Shown: positions 1-8,550, counted from the first letter of the stretch. The stretch is DNA of 38,069 bases from Curtobacterium sp. B18 (GCF_000333375.1 NZ_BACZ01000536.1:1-38069), one strand, 5' to 3'. A program made the numbers and translations. The notes: generated by a model from the sequence alone, not told the origin.

Positions 1-1
1 C

Positions 2-400
2 CGCCGGGTCACGGTGCTCACGACCCTGTCCCCGTTCGGTGCCGTCCCGGCGGAGCTGCTCGAGCTGACCGACGTCCTGCTCGTCAACGAGCACGAGGCC
101 GCCGAACTCGGGGGGCACGGCGTCCGACGGTCGATCGTGACCCGGGGTGGTTCGGGCTGCGTCGTGCACGACGGCGACGCCGAGCCGGTGTCGATCGACG
201 CCGTGCGGGTCGAGCCGGTGGACACCACGGGCTGCGGGGACGCGTTCATGGGGGCGGTGGCGCTCCGCCTCGCCGCGGGCGACCCGCTCGTCGAGGCCGC
301 GCGGTTCGCGGTCGGTGTCGGGGCGTACGCCGCGACGAAGGCGGGCGCGCAGGCGTCGTACCCGACCACCGCGGAACTCGAGGCGTTCCTGGCGCGGTGA
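2..400 (+). CDS. PfkB-family carbohydrate kinase (3' part)
   Basis: This is the C-terminal part (about 132 residues) of a ribokinase/PfkB-family sugar kinase; the reading frame is open to the left edge, so the true start lies outside the window. The second PfkB signature is seen as DTTGCGDAFMG around nucleotides 220-252, containing the catalytic-base Asp and the anion-hole Gly-x-Gly-Asp segment. The strand upstream of it (VLLVNEHEAAELGG, then VTRGGSGCVV) is the usual ATP-binding half of the fold. The family phosphorylates a sugar or nucleoside hydroxyl with ATP in the cytoplasm. The substrate cannot be told from this fragment. It ends at TGA, 50 bp before the next gene on the same strand, which has its own promoter-like hexamer. 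Confidence 0.87.
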   Translation, partial: RRVTVLTTLSPFGAVPAELLELTDVLLVNEHEAAELGGHGVRRSIVTRGGSGCVVHDGDAEPVSIDAVRVEPVDTTGCGDAFMGAVALRLAAGDPLVEAARFAVGVGAYAATKAGAQASYPTTAELEAFLAR

Positions 401-438
401 GGCGCGCCTCCCGGGCCGTTCCAGTCGGCCCGGGCCAC

Positions 439-444
439 TAGCGT
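439..444 (+). promoter_or_regulatory. -10-like hexamer TAGCGT, leaderless start of the Ppx gene
   Basis: TAGCGT fits the actinobacterial -10 consensus TANNNT and sits exactly 6 nt before the ATG at 451. Transcription would then begin at or next to the A of the start codon, giving a leaderless mRNA. No Shine-Dalgarno sequence is visible here, which supports that reading. The same hexamer-N6-start layout recurs at 15297, 33830 and 34859. Confidence 0.55.
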
Positions 445-450
445 TGTGGC

Positions 451-1386
451 ATGCGCGTGGGAGTCCTCGACATCGGGTCCAACACCGGCCACCTGCTCGT
501 GGTGGACGCTCACGGCGGGGCGGCCCCGCTGCCGGCGTCGTCGTTCAAGCAGCCGCTGCGTCTGGCCGAGCACCTCGACGACGCCGGCGCGGTGACCCAG
601 GCGGGCGTCGACGCCCTGACGTCGTTCGTCGCCGACGCCGTCCGCGTCGCCGAGGACCGCGGGTGCGAGGACATGCTCGCCTTCGCGACCTCGGCCGTCC
701 GCGACGCCGTGAACTCCGACGCGGTGCTCGCGCACGTCGAGCGGGCGACCGGCGTCGAGCTGGCCGTGCTGTCCGGTGGCGACGAGGCGCGGTTGACCTT
801 CCTCGCCGTCCGGCGGTGGTTCGGGTGGTCCGCCGGTCGCCTGGCGGTGTTCGACATCGGCGGCGGGTCCCTCGAGATCGCCGGGGGTGCCGACGAGGCG
901 CCGGACGTCGCGTGGTCGATGCCGATCGGCGCCGCACGGCTCGCCCGCTCCTACTTCGCCACCGGCACCCCGACCGAGGACGACGTGCGCCGGATCCGCC
1001 ACGAGATCCGCGTCGAGATCGCCCGCGACGCCGGGTTGCTGCTGCGCGCCGGCCGGCCCGACCGTGCCGTCGCGACCTCGAAGACGTTCCGGTCGATCGC
1101 CCGCATCTGCGGTGCGGCGCCGTCCGCCGCCGGGTCGCTCGTGCCGCGGTCGCTCGACGGCGATGTGCTCCGCGCGAAGCTGCCCGCCCTGTTGACGATG
1201 TCGGTCGACGAGCTCGCGACGCTCCCAGGGGTGTCGCCGAGTCGGGCGCACCAGGTCGTCCCCGGTGCCCTCGTCGCCGAGGCGTGCCTCGACATCTTCG
1301 ACCTGCCGGCGCTCGAGATCTGCCCGTGGGCGCTCCGCGAGGGTGTGATCCTCGAGCGGCTCGACCAGCTGTCGGTGCTCGGCTGA
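451..1386 (+). CDS. Ppx/GppA phosphatase family protein
   Basis: A 311-residue protein of the exopolyphosphatase / pppGpp phosphohydrolase family (ASKHA ATPase fold). The N-terminal phosphate-1 loop reads [15 protein letters not shown] (residues 3-17). The second glycine-rich loop, [13 protein letters not shown], lies near residue 135. The length fits the short two-domain form (Ppx1 type) common in Actinobacteria, lacking the C-terminal HD-like domains of E. coli GppA. Known family members release phosphate from polyphosphate or from pppGpp; the sequence alone does not say which. The start is fixed by the hexamer 6 nt upstream. Its stop is only 4 bp from the stop of the convergent gene, with no room for a separate terminator. 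Confidence 0.9.
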   Translation: MRVGVLDIGSNTGHLLVVDAHGGAAPLPASSFKQPLRLAEHLDDAGAVTQAGVDALTSFVADAVRVAEDRGCEDMLAFATSAVRDAVNSDAVLAHVERATGVELAVLSGGDEARLTFLAVRRWFGWSAGRLAVFDIGGGSLEIAGGADEAPDVAWSMPIGAARLARSYFATGTPTEDDVRRIRHEIRVEIARDAGLLLRAGRPDRAVATSKTFRSIARICGAAPSAAGSLVPRSLDGDVLRAKLPALLTMSVDELATLPGVSPSRAHQVVPGALVAEACLDIFDLPALEICPWALREGVILERLDQLSVLG

Positions 1387-1390
1387 GGGG

Positions 1391-1996
1391 CTAGCCCCGC
1401 TTCGGCGGCGCGAGCAGCCACGGGCGGATGAGCGTCGTCACGAACGGCAGCACCCAGAACGTCATGATCGGCGTGAGCACCAGCGTCGTGACGAGCACCC
1501 GCGGCAGCACGGGGAGCGCGCCGAACGCCGGGACGAGCCAGCCGACCAGGTACGTGAACGCCAGGTTGACCGGGAAGAAGCCGAGCCAGATGCTCACGGC
1601 CTGCTTCCACCGCGGCGGTGCACTCGACGCCGGGGCATCGGCCGGGGCGTCGAACCAGCCCTCGATCCCGGTGCGCTTCTCGACCCGGGACTCCACCACG
1701 AGGTCGCGGCCGAGGTCGAGCCACCGGAGCCGGTCGTCGGAGTTCTCCCACGTCGCCAGGGCGTCGTGGTCGGCGAACCGGTACAGCATGTGCCACTCAC
1801 GGCTCGTCGCGTGCGAGCGGACCCACCCGGAGCCGAGGAACCCCGGGTAGCGGTTCGCGAGGTTCACGCCGGACTGGACCCAGCGGGTGGCGTCCGGGAT
1901 GCGGTCGGGTTCGACGAGGCGGGTGATGGAGACGGTGACGGGCGGGCCTGCACTCACGGATGACGAGGACAGGCTCCCTGGCTCTTGTGGAGTCAT
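1391..1996 (-). CDS. ABM-domain (antibiotic biosynthesis monooxygenase-like) protein with two membrane helices
   Basis: A 201-residue protein. Residues about 20-105 form a dimeric alpha/beta-barrel ABM domain (VTVSITRLVEP, a conserved GFLGSGWVRS turn, then EWHMLYRFADHDALATW). Two hydrophobic segments follow at about 130-150 (VSIWLGFFPVNLAFTYLVGW) and 160-185 (LVTTLVLTPIMTFWVLPFVT). Proteins with this ABM-plus-membrane layout are widespread and mostly uncharacterised; the monooxygenase name comes from the fold and no catalytic activity is shown here. The hexamer CAGACT 6 nt before the ATG is a weak leaderless -10. It lies 50 bp downstream of ku on the same strand. Confidence 0.8.
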   Translation of the reverse strand: MTPQEPGSLSSSSVSAGPPVTVSITRLVEPDRIPDATRWVQSGVNLANRYPGFLGSGWVRSHATSREWHMLYRFADHDALATWENSDDRLRWLDLGRDLVVESRVEKRTGIEGWFDAPADAPASSAPPRWKQAVSIWLGFFPVNLAFTYLVGWLVPAFGALPVLPRVLVTTLVLTPIMTFWVLPFVTTLIRPWLLAPPKRG

Positions 1997-2046
1997 GCGT
2001 CCAGTCTGGCCGACGCGTGTTTCCTGCTCGTGTCGTGGGCGTCCGG

Positions 2047-3063
2047 CTAGCTGGCCTGCTTCCCGGCGGCGGGCTTCGCGGGGGCCTTCTTCGCCGGGGT
2101 CTTCTTCGCCGGGGCCTTCTTCGTGGGTGTCTTCTTCGCGGGGGCCTTCTCGGCAGGAGCCTTCTTCGAGGGCGCCTTCGTGGCCGGTGTCCGCTTCGGC
2201 GACGCGTCGGCAGTGGACTCCTGCTTCGTGGAACGGGACCCGCGCCGGGAACGCGACCCCGCGCCTCCAGACCCGGACCGCTTCTTGTCCACCGACGCCC
2301 GCAGGGCGGCCATCAGGTCGATGACGTCGCCACCCTCGTCATCGTCGTCGTCCGCGCGTTCGCCGAAGGTCTGCTCGGTGTCGATGTCGTCGCCGGACTC
2401 CAGCTTGGCGTCGATGAGCTGCTGCAGCTCCACCTGGTAGGCGTCGGTGTAGCGGTCGGGGTCGAAGTCGGTGGACATGCTGTCGACGAGTGACGACGAC
2501 ATCTTCAGCTCGTTCGCACTGACCTTCACCGCCGCGTCGAGGGCCGTGAAGTCGGCGGCACGCACCTCGTCGCCCCAGAGCAGCCCCTGCAGCAGGATGA
2601 CGTCGTCGTGCACGCGCAGGACGCCGAGCCGGGTCTTCTGCCGGAGTGTGAACTGCACGATCGCCAGCCGGTCGGTCTTCGTGAGGGTCTCGCGCAGGAG
2701 CACGTACGCCTTGGGGGAGCGGGAGTCGGGCTCGAGGTAGTAGGACTTCTCGAACATCATCGGGTCGACCTGGTCGACGGGGACGAACTCGAGGACCTCG
2801 ATCTCGTGCGACTGCTCCTCGGGGAGCTGCTTGAAGTCGTCGGCCGTCAGGACCACGGTCTTGTCACCGTCGTCGTAGGCGCGCTGGATGTCGGCGTACT
2901 CGACCTCGTGGCCGAACTCGCACACCCGCTTGTACCGGATGCGGCCCTTGTCCTCGTCGTGGACCTGGTGCAGCGAGACGTCGTGGGTCTCGGTCGCCGC
3001 GTAGACCTTGATCGGGACGTTGACGAGCCCGAACGCGATGGAACCCTTCCAGATCGACCTCAT
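2047..3063 (-). CDS. ku: Ku, DNA end-binding protein of NHEJ
   Basis: A 338-residue bacterial Ku homodimer subunit, which rings broken double-strand ends and recruits LigD. The start MRSIWKGSIAFGLVNVPIK is the canonical Ku N-terminus and fixes the ATG at 3063; longer frames upstream are not Ku-like. The beta-barrel core runs to about residue 255 (for example RYKRVCEFGHEVEY, EVLEFVPVDQVDPM, and TDAYQVELQQLIDAK near its end). The last 80 or so residues are a low-complexity Lys/Ala/Pro tail with repeated KKAPAKKTP units. Such lysine-rich tails in mycobacterial and Streptomyces Ku are known to help DNA binding and threading. It is divergent from the SDR-ligD pair, the ligase partner being 1 kb away. 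CATCAT lies 6 nt before the ATG as a weak -10. Confidence 0.96.
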   Translation of the reverse strand: MRSIWKGSIAFGLVNVPIKVYAATETHDVSLHQVHDEDKGRIRYKRVCEFGHEVEYADIQRAYDDGDKTVVLTADDFKQLPEEQSHEIEVLEFVPVDQVDPMMFEKSYYLEPDSRSPKAYVLLRETLTKTDRLAIVQFTLRQKTRLGVLRVHDDVILLQGLLWGDEVRAADFTALDAAVKVSANELKMSSSLVDSMSTDFDPDRYTDAYQVELQQLIDAKLESGDDIDTEQTFGERADDDDDEGGDVIDLMAALRASVDKKRSGSGGAGSRSRRGSRSTKQESTADASPKRTPATKAPSKKAPAEKAPAKKTPTKKAPAKKTPAKKAPAKPAAGKQAS

Positions 3064-3169
3064 GGCCACATGATGCCCGTCTCTCCACGGGAGCGCCCGC
3101 AGCGGACGGGTTCTCCACAGATCCCGCTTCGCTGAACCGCGGTGGCCGCGGCGCGAGCACCATGGGCCC

Positions 3170-4060
3170 ATGAGCCAGCTCGACAAGCAGGACCCGCGCT
3201 CGCAGTTCCCCCGTCCGCCCTTCCCCGCGCAGACGCAGCAGGGGTCCGGACTGGCGAGCGCGATGGACCCGGCACCGGACCACGGCGAGACGAGCTACCT
3301 CGGCACGGGCCGCATGCCCGGCTACCGTGTGCTCGTCACCGGGGCCGATTCGGGCATCGGGCGGGCAGCGGCGATTGCGATGGCGAAGGAGGGCGCGGAC
3401 GTCGCCCTGAACGCCCTGCCCGAGGAACGCGAGGACCTCGAAGCCGTCCGCGACGTCGTGGGCGACCTCGGGCGGAAGGCCGTGCTGCTCCCCGGCGACC
3501 TGACCGACGAGGGGTTCTGCGACACGCTCGTGCGCGACGCGGTCAGCGAGCTCGGGGGACTCGACGCCCTCGTGCTCGTCGCCGGCCACCAGCAGGTGCA
3601 CGAGGACGTCACGGCGCAGTCGACCGAGGACTTCGACCGCACGATGAAGGTCAACCTGTACTCGCTCTTCTGGCTGGTCCGGGCAGCGGTGCCCCACATG
3701 GCGCCGGGCAGCGCGATCGTCACGACGAGCTCGGTTGCCGCGTACCAACCGCAGGACCGGATGATCGACTACGCGGCGACGAAGGCCGCGATCATCACCT
3801 ACACGAACGGGCTCGCGCGACAGCTCGCCGCGAAGGGGATCCGGGCGAACACCGTCGTTCCGGGCCCGGTGTGGACGCCGCTGCAACCGATCAGCTACCC
3901 GGGCGACGAGATCGCCGCCTACGGTCAGGACACCCCGTTCGGCCGACCCGCGCAGCCCGTCGAGCTCGGCAGCGCCTACGTGTACCTGGCCGGACCGGAG
4001 TCGTCGTACACGTCGGGGACGACCCTCACGGTGGCGGGCGCGACCGGCGTGGCGCTGTGA
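3170..4060 (+). CDS. SDR-family oxidoreductase, coupled to ligD
   Basis: A 296-residue short-chain dehydrogenase with an N-terminal extension of about 45 residues (PRSQFPRPPFPAQTQQG region) like that of the bacillary general-stress SDRs. The cofactor loop TGADSGIG is at about residues 58-65, the active-site YAATK motif at about 202-206, preceded by the catalytic Ser in TTSSVAAYQ. After PGPVWTPLQP the C-terminal strand (SYTSGTTLTVAGATGVAL) is typical of a classical tetrameric SDR. The substrate is unknown. The TGA at 4058 overlaps the GTG start of ligD, so the two are probably translated together; a role in stress survival alongside repair is inference. Confidence 0.88.
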   Translation: MSQLDKQDPRSQFPRPPFPAQTQQGSGLASAMDPAPDHGETSYLGTGRMPGYRVLVTGADSGIGRAAAIAMAKEGADVALNALPEEREDLEAVRDVVGDLGRKAVLLPGDLTDEGFCDTLVRDAVSELGGLDALVLVAGHQQVHEDVTAQSTEDFDRTMKVNLYSLFWLVRAAVPHMAPGSAIVTTSSVAAYQPQDRMIDYAATKAAIITYTNGLARQLAAKGIRANTVVPGPVWTPLQPISYPGDEIAAYGQDTPFGRPAQPVELGSAYVYLAGPESSYTSGTTLTVAGATGVAL

Positions 4061-6579
4061 GCCCGGTGGCCCGCAAGACCGTCGTCCTCGTCGGCGACCG
4101 TCGACTGGCGATCACCAACACCGACAAGGTGCTCTACCCGGAGACCGGCACGACCAAGGGGCGGGTGATCGAGTACTACGAGCGTGTGGCGCCGTGGATG
4201 ATCCCGCACGTGAAGGACCGCCCCGTCACCCGGAAGCGCTGGGCGAACGGCGTCGAGGGCACGGTCTTCTTCGAGAAGAACCTGCCGGACTCCGCCCCGG
4301 ACTGGGTCCGGCACCACACCATCCACCACGCCGAGCACGACAACGAGTACCCGATCGTCGACGACCTGCCGACCCTGGTGTGGATGGCGCAGCAGGCCGC
4401 ACTGGAGCTGCACGTGCCGCAGTGGCGGTTCGGTCCCCGAGGGGGGCAGCAGAACCCGGACCGCCTCGTGCTCGACCTGGACCCCGGCGAGGGCGTCGGC
4501 CTGCCCGAGTGCGTCGAGGTCGCCGTCGCCGCGCGCGAGATCCTGCACGGCATGGGGCTCGCCCCGTACCCGGTGACGTCCGGGTCGAAGGGCATCCACC
4601 TCTACGCCGCGCTCGACGGACGCGCGACCACCGCACACGTGTCCGAGGTCGCGCACGAACTCGCGAAGGCGCTCGAACAGGACCTGCCGGACCTCGTGCT
4701 GTCGTCGATGAGCCGCAAGGAGCGGACGGGCAAGGTGTTCGTCGACTGGTCGCAGAACAACGGCAACAAGACGACGATCGCGCCGTACTCCCTGCGCGGC
4801 CGTGACCGGCCGACGGTCGCCGCTCCACGCACGTGGCAGGAACTCACCGAGCGGGGGCTCGCGCAGCTCACCCTGGACGAGGTCCTCGAACGCCTGGAGG
4901 AACGGGGCGACCACCTGCACCCGGTCGCCTCCGCCTCGTTGGCGGTCGGGCGGGACGACCACGGTCACTGGGACAGCGACCGGACCCAGCGGGCGAACGA
5001 CGCGGAGCAGCCGGCCCGCGACCGGCTCACGGCCTACCGCGCCAAGCGCGACGCCGCGAAGACCCCGGAGCCCGTCCCCGAGGACGCCCCGACGGTGCGG
5101 AAGGACGGCACCCCGACGTTCGTCATCCAGGAACACCACGCCACCCGCGACCACTACGACTTCCGGCTCGAGCACGACGGCGTCCTGGTCAGCTGGGCGC
5201 TGCCGAAGGGCGAGCCGACGGACCCGGGGAAGAACCACCTCGCGGTGCAGACCGAGGACCACCCGCTCGAGTACGGCGCGTTCGAGGGCACGATCCCGAA
5301 GGACGAGTACGGCGGGGGGACGGTCACGATCTGGGACGACGGCACGTACGAGCTCGAGAAGTGGCGCGAGGGCGAAGAGGTCATCGTCACGCTGCACGGC
5401 CGGACCGGGGGCGCTCGCCGTCTCGCGCTGCTGCACACCCGCGGGCGGGGTCGTGGGCGCGAGGGCGACGAGAAGAACTGGCTCATCCACCGCACGAAGG
5501 ACCAACCGGACCGCCTGGCGGACGGCGGGGACCCGGCGGCGGCGAGCCGCGCCTCCCGGTCCGCAGCTCCGGGGCGTGCGGCGAGCCCGCGCATCGACCG
5601 GACGGCGGCGTCGGACACGGCTCCCGCCGACCGCCGGACGATGCAGGCGACCCTCGCGAAGGGCGAGCCGTCGCTCGACGCATCCGACTGGGCATTCGAG
5701 ATGAAGTGGGACGGCATCCGCGCGCTCGCGACCGTGCGGGACGGCACGGTCACCCTCCGCAGCCGCAACGACAACGACCTGACGGCGCAGTACCCGGAGC
5801 TGCAGGAACTCGGCGACCGGGCCGGGGTCGACGGGGTGTTCGACGGCGAGATCGTCGCCCTCGACGACCGGGGGCGGCCCTCGTTCCAGCTGCTGCAGAA
5901 CCGGATGGGACTGACCCGATCGCGAGAGGTCGAGGCAGCACGGCGGCAGACGCCGGTCCGGCTGCTGCTCTTCGATGTGCTCGAGGCGGACGGCCACGAG
6001 CTCACCCGGCTCGGGTACGACGGGCGTCGGCAGGCGCTCGAGACGGTGGTCGAACCGGGCGGTGCGATCGATGTCCCGCCTGCCCACCAAGGTGACCTCG
6101 CCCGGGCGATGGCTGACTCGGCGGAGCAGGGACTCGAAGGGGTCGTCGCGAAGAAGCGCACCTCGAAGTACGCCGAGGGACGGCGATCCGAGGCCTGGCT
6201 CAAGCTGAAGCACCACGCCACGCAGGAGGTCGTGATCGGCGGGTGGAAGCCGGGGAACGGCCGACGCGCCGGCGGGATCGGCTCCCTGCTGCTCGGCGTG
6301 CCGGGGCCGGACGGGCTGGAGTACGTCGGGAAGGTCGGCACCGGGTTCCGTGACCGTGACCTCGACGAGATCGGCACGGTGCTCGGCGCGCTCGGACGAA
6401 CGACATCACCGTTCGTGGACGTTCCCCGGCCGGACGCCCGTGACGCGCACTGGGTGACGCCGAAGCGCGTGGGCGAGGTCGAGTTCGCCGAGTGGACCTC
6501 GGACGGCCGACTGCGCCAGCCGTCGTGGCGGGGGTGGCGGTCGGACAAGGACCCGTCGGAGGTCGTCCGGGAATCGTGA
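4057..6579 (+). CDS. ligD: LigD, multifunctional NHEJ ATP-dependent DNA ligase
   Basis: An 840-residue protein with the mycobacterial domain order POL-PE-LIG. The polymerase/primase domain covers about residues 10-290, with the metal-binding DLDPGEG motif (Asp140, Asp142). The 3'-phosphoesterase domain covers about 354-483 (HHATRDHYDFRLEHDG; DEYGGGTVTIWD). A low-complexity Ala/Arg/Ser linker runs to about 528. The ligase domain follows with the adenylated lysine in EMKWDGIR (Lys550), motif FDGEIV, and an OB fold to the end. It fills and seals double-strand breaks held by Ku. GTG at 4057 overlaps the previous stop by four bases; GTG at 4066 (MARKTVVLV) is the alternative. A strong hairpin lies 38 bp after the stop. 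Confidence 0.96.
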   Translation: MSPVARKTVVLVGDRRLAITNTDKVLYPETGTTKGRVIEYYERVAPWMIPHVKDRPVTRKRWANGVEGTVFFEKNLPDSAPDWVRHHTIHHAEHDNEYPIVDDLPTLVWMAQQAALELHVPQWRFGPRGGQQNPDRLVLDLDPGEGVGLPECVEVAVAAREILHGMGLAPYPVTSGSKGIHLYAALDGRATTAHVSEVAHELAKALEQDLPDLVLSSMSRKERTGKVFVDWSQNNGNKTTIAPYSLRGRDRPTVAAPRTWQELTERGLAQLTLDEVLERLEERGDHLHPVASASLAVGRDDHGHWDSDRTQRANDAEQPARDRLTAYRAKRDAAKTPEPVPEDAPTVRKDGTPTFVIQEHHATRDHYDFRLEHDGVLVSWALPKGEPTDPGKNHLAVQTEDHPLEYGAFEGTIPKDEYGGGTVTIWDDGTYELEKWREGEEVIVTLHGRTGGARRLALLHTRGRGRGREGDEKNWLIHRTKDQPDRLADGGDPAAASRASRSAAPGRAASPRIDRTAASDTAPADRRTMQATLAKGEPSLDASDWAFEMKWDGIRALATVRDGTVTLRSRNDNDLTAQYPELQELGDRAGVDGVFDGEIVALDDRGRPSFQLLQNRMGLTRSREVEAARRQTPVRLLLFDVLEADGHELTRLGYDGRRQALETVVEPGGAIDVPPAHQGDLARAMADSAEQGLEGVVAKKRTSKYAEGRRSEAWLKLKHHATQEVVIGGWKPGNGRRAGGIGSLLLGVPGPDGLEYVGKVGTGFRDRDLDEIGTVLGALGRTTSPFVDVPRPDARDAHWVTPKRVGEVEFAEWTSDGRLRQPSWRGWRSDKDPSEVVRES

Positions 6580-6616
6580 GCATGCGTCCGCATGGGGTCC
6601 GCCCCGGGCGAACAAC

Positions 6617-6647
6617 CGTCCCCCGTTCCGGCTGCGGTCGGGGGACG
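6617..6647 (+). terminator. Hairpin downstream of ligD
   Basis: Perfect 9-bp arms CGTCCCCCG (6617-6625) and CGGGGGACG (6639-6647) with a 13-nt loop. There is no T run, as is usual for GC-rich actinobacterial terminators. It separates ligD from the small gene at 6715. Confidence 0.55.
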
Positions 6648-6714
6648 ATTCGTGTGCGGGACCCCGCGCTGCCGTCGCGTGCTGTTACCTTCGCCGGGAC
6701 GAAAGGGCACGAGC

Positions 6715-6870
6715 ATGAGCGCGAGCAAGTACCTGCCCCCGTTCACCACGGAGGAACGCGTCACGATCGCGGGGGACCGGTCGGCGCACACGCCCGTGGA
6801 TCCGGGGGTCGCGGTGGCGGAGCCCGAGGTGACCTACGCGGACTTCCTCGGTGACGAGGTCGACGAGTAG
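6715..6870 (+). CDS. Small hypothetical protein (51 aa)
   Basis: A 51-residue acidic protein (MSASKYLPPFTTEERVTIAG at its start, YADFLGDEVDE at its end) of no family I recognise. It has no signal peptide or membrane segment. Support for coding: a good ribosome site GAAAGG at 6701-6706, 8 nt from the ATG; a TACCTT -10-like hexamer at 6686-6691; strong third-position GC bias; and a hairpin (6906-6947) shortly after the stop. It stands alone between ligD and the sigma-factor operon. A short family-restricted gene is likely. Confidence 0.65.
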   Translation: MSASKYLPPFTTEERVTIAGDRSAHTPVDPGVAVAEPEVTYADFLGDEVDE

Positions 6871-6905
6871 GACCGGCGCGGGGCACACCACGGGCCTGGG
6901 AAGAA

Positions 6906-6947
6906 GACGGCCCGTGCGCCGGATCAGGGGACGCACGGACCGCCGTC
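6906..6947 (+). terminator. Hairpin after the 51-aa gene
   Basis: Core arms CCGTGCG (6912-6918) and CGCACGG (6932-6938), with outer GACGG (6906-6910) pairing CCGTC (6943-6947). It lies 35 bp after the stop of the small gene and is most simply its terminator. Confidence 0.5.
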
Positions 6948-6951
6948 GAGA

Positions 6952-6989
6952 CGCCGTGGCCGTTCGTTCAGGGATGACCGGCCACGGCG
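6952..6989. promoter_or_regulatory. Perfect 11-bp inverted repeat upstream of the sigma-factor gene
   Basis: CGCCGTGGCCG (6952-6962) is exactly mirrored by CGGCCACGGCG (6979-6989) with a 16-nt spacer. It ends 50 bp before the GTG of the sigma-factor gene. It could be a second terminator, an operator, or a leader hairpin. Position relative to the start favours a regulatory role, but nothing in the sequence proves it. Confidence 0.4.
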
Positions 6990-7039
6990 CGTTCTCGACC
7001 AGGCACGCAGCACGCTCCTGGTAGGTACGTAGGGAAGAC

Positions 7040-7654
7040 GTGGCGACGACCGGAAACGTCACGCGAGAACCGGGGAAATCCCACGAGGAGTCGATCCTGA
7101 GCGACGCTGATGCCCTGGCGTCCCTGTCGGACGCCTCCCTCGTCGAGCGCAGTGCCGACGGTGACACGGTCGCGTTCGGCGTCCTGATCCGGCGGTACGG
7201 TCCGCACATGCGTGCCTACGCGGCCCGGATCCTCGGCCACGGCGACGGGGACGCCGAGGACGCCGTCCAGGAGGCAGCGCTGCAGGCGTGGCAGCGGATC
7301 GACCGGGTGGACGACCCCGAGCGGGTGCGGAACTGGCTGTTCCGCATCGCGGCGAACAAGGCGCTCGATCGTCTCCGTCGGCGTCACCCGCACCTCGACC
7401 TCGACGCGGTGGTCGACGCTTCCGACGACCGTCCCGTCGACGAGGTGGTCAGCGCGCGCCTGCAGGTCCAGGAACTCGCGCGTATCGTGCAGGAACTGCC
7501 GGACGGACCTCGCGTCGTCTGGGTGATGCGCGAGATCGGTGGGGCGTCGTACGCCGAGATCGCCGAGGCCACGGGGATGTCGCAGGCCGCGGTCCGCGGC
7601 GCGCTCGCCCGGGCACGACGCCGGGTCCTCGAGCGGATGGAGGGCTGGCGATGA
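7040..7654 (+). CDS. RNA polymerase sigma-70 family (ECF-type) sigma factor
   Basis: A 204-residue group IV sigma factor. Region 2 covers about residues 35-115: a helix starting FGVLIRRYGPHMRAYA, then the core-binding and -10-recognition segment GDAEDAVQEAALQAWQRI and RNWLFRIAANKALDRLRRR. Region 4 covers about 140-200 and ends in a helix-turn-helix (YAEIAEATGMSQAAVRGALARARRRVLERM). The GTG start follows AGGGAA closely (about 4 nt), a short spacing, so the exact start is somewhat uncertain. Its TGA overlaps the ATG of the next gene (ATGA), and that gene overlaps the third. The operon partners are Asp23-like proteins and not an obvious anti-sigma factor, which suggests envelope-stress control. 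Confidence 0.92.
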   Translation: MATTGNVTREPGKSHEESILSDADALASLSDASLVERSADGDTVAFGVLIRRYGPHMRAYAARILGHGDGDAEDAVQEAALQAWQRIDRVDDPERVRNWLFRIAANKALDRLRRRHPHLDLDAVVDASDDRPVDEVVSARLQVQELARIVQELPDGPRVVWVMREIGGASYAEIAEATGMSQAAVRGALARARRRVLERMEGWR

Positions 7655-8217
7655 CCGACGACGAACGGTTCGGCGCGTTCTCCCTCGAGGAGCTCTCCGA
7701 CTACCTGGATGCCGACCGCACCCCGGCCAGACCCGACATCGACGCCGATCCCGAGGCCTCCGTCGCGTTGGCGCGCCTCGAAGTCCTGCGGACGGCGTCA
7801 CGCGACCTGCTCGACGCGGACGTCGCCGCGACCGCTGTCGACGACGGGTGGATCGCGAGCGTGCTCGCCTCGGTGCGGACGACGGCACACGCGGGCCGGG
7901 ACATCCCGGTCCCCGACGAGGACCCTGCCTCGACGCTCGTCGTCACGGAGGGCGCACTCCGGGGACTCGTCCGTGCGCTCGGCGACGAGGTCCCCGGCGT
8001 GGTCGTCCGCCGGACGCGGTTCACCGGCGAGCTCGGGACCGCCGGAGCCCCGATCGACGTCGAGGTGTCGATCGCCGCGAGCACCGACGGGCCGGTCCAC
8101 CTCCGCGCGGAGGCCCTCCGGACGCTCGTCGCGGACACGCTCGCCGTGCACGCGCCGTTCGTGGTCCGGTCGCTCGTGGTGCACGTGGCCGACGTCATCG
8201 ACGGAGACCGATCGTGA
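7651..8217 (+). CDS. Asp23/Gls24-like protein with sigma-operon N-terminal segment
   Basis: A 188-residue protein. Residues 1-50 (FSLEELSDYLDADRTP and an acidic helix) resemble the short N-terminal helices of proteins encoded after ECF sigma genes. Residues about 90-188 look like an Asp23/Gls24 domain: LVVTEGALRGLVRALGDEVPG, a basic strand, then alternating beta strands ending VRSLVVHVADV. Asp23-family proteins are abundant envelope-stress proteins found at the membrane in Firmicutes and Actinobacteria. There is no membrane segment. ATG at 7651 overlaps the sigma stop. Whether the N-terminus holds the sigma factor is an open guess. Confidence 0.7.
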   Translation: MTDDERFGAFSLEELSDYLDADRTPARPDIDADPEASVALARLEVLRTASRDLLDADVAATAVDDGWIASVLASVRTTAHAGRDIPVPDEDPASTLVVTEGALRGLVRALGDEVPGVVVRRTRFTGELGTAGAPIDVEVSIAASTDGPVHLRAEALRTLVADTLAVHAPFVVRSLVVHVADVIDGDRS

Positions 8218-8543
8218 CCGCCGACGTCCGGACCGTCTCGCGCGGACTGACCGCGGTCGTGCTCCGCGTCCCGGGGGTCCGCTCCGTGCTCCCGCCCGGG
8301 CCGAAGCTCGCGACGCTCGTCCGAGACGTCCGCTCGGTGCTCGACCTGCCGCGGGACGGCGGTGCCGTGCTCGTGCAGGACCGACCGGACGGCGCACGCA
8401 TCCGGGTGGTCGTGACGACGGACCGGCGGATCCCGACGCTCGACCTCGTCCGGAGCGTCCGCGACGCCGTCGTCGCCGAGGCCGCTGCGCTGCTCGGACG
8501 CCGGCCCAGCGACGTCACCGTGCGGGTCGTCGAGATCGACTGA
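8214..8543 (+). CDS. Asp23/Gls24-like protein (short paralogue)
   Basis: A 109-residue protein with the same alternating strand-helix pattern as the second half of the preceding gene: GLTAVVLRVPGVRSVLPPG, then IRVVVTTDRRIPTLDLVRSV, a long helix, and DVTVRVVEID at the end. This matches a single Asp23-like domain. The GTG start overlaps the preceding TGA (GTGA), so all three genes at 7040-8543 form one coupled unit. No membrane anchor is encoded nearby, unlike AmaP-containing Asp23 operons. Confidence 0.68.
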   Translation: MTADVRTVSRGLTAVVLRVPGVRSVLPPGPKLATLVRDVRSVLDLPRDGGAVLVQDRPDGARIRVVVTTDRRIPTLDLVRSVRDAVVAEAAALLGRRPSDVTVRVVEID

Positions 8544-8550
8544 GCCCCGG

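Noticed and set aside
3976-6216. A 746-codon minus-strand frame opposite ligD
   Set aside because: Shadow of LigD third-position GC bias; composition is non-protein-like.
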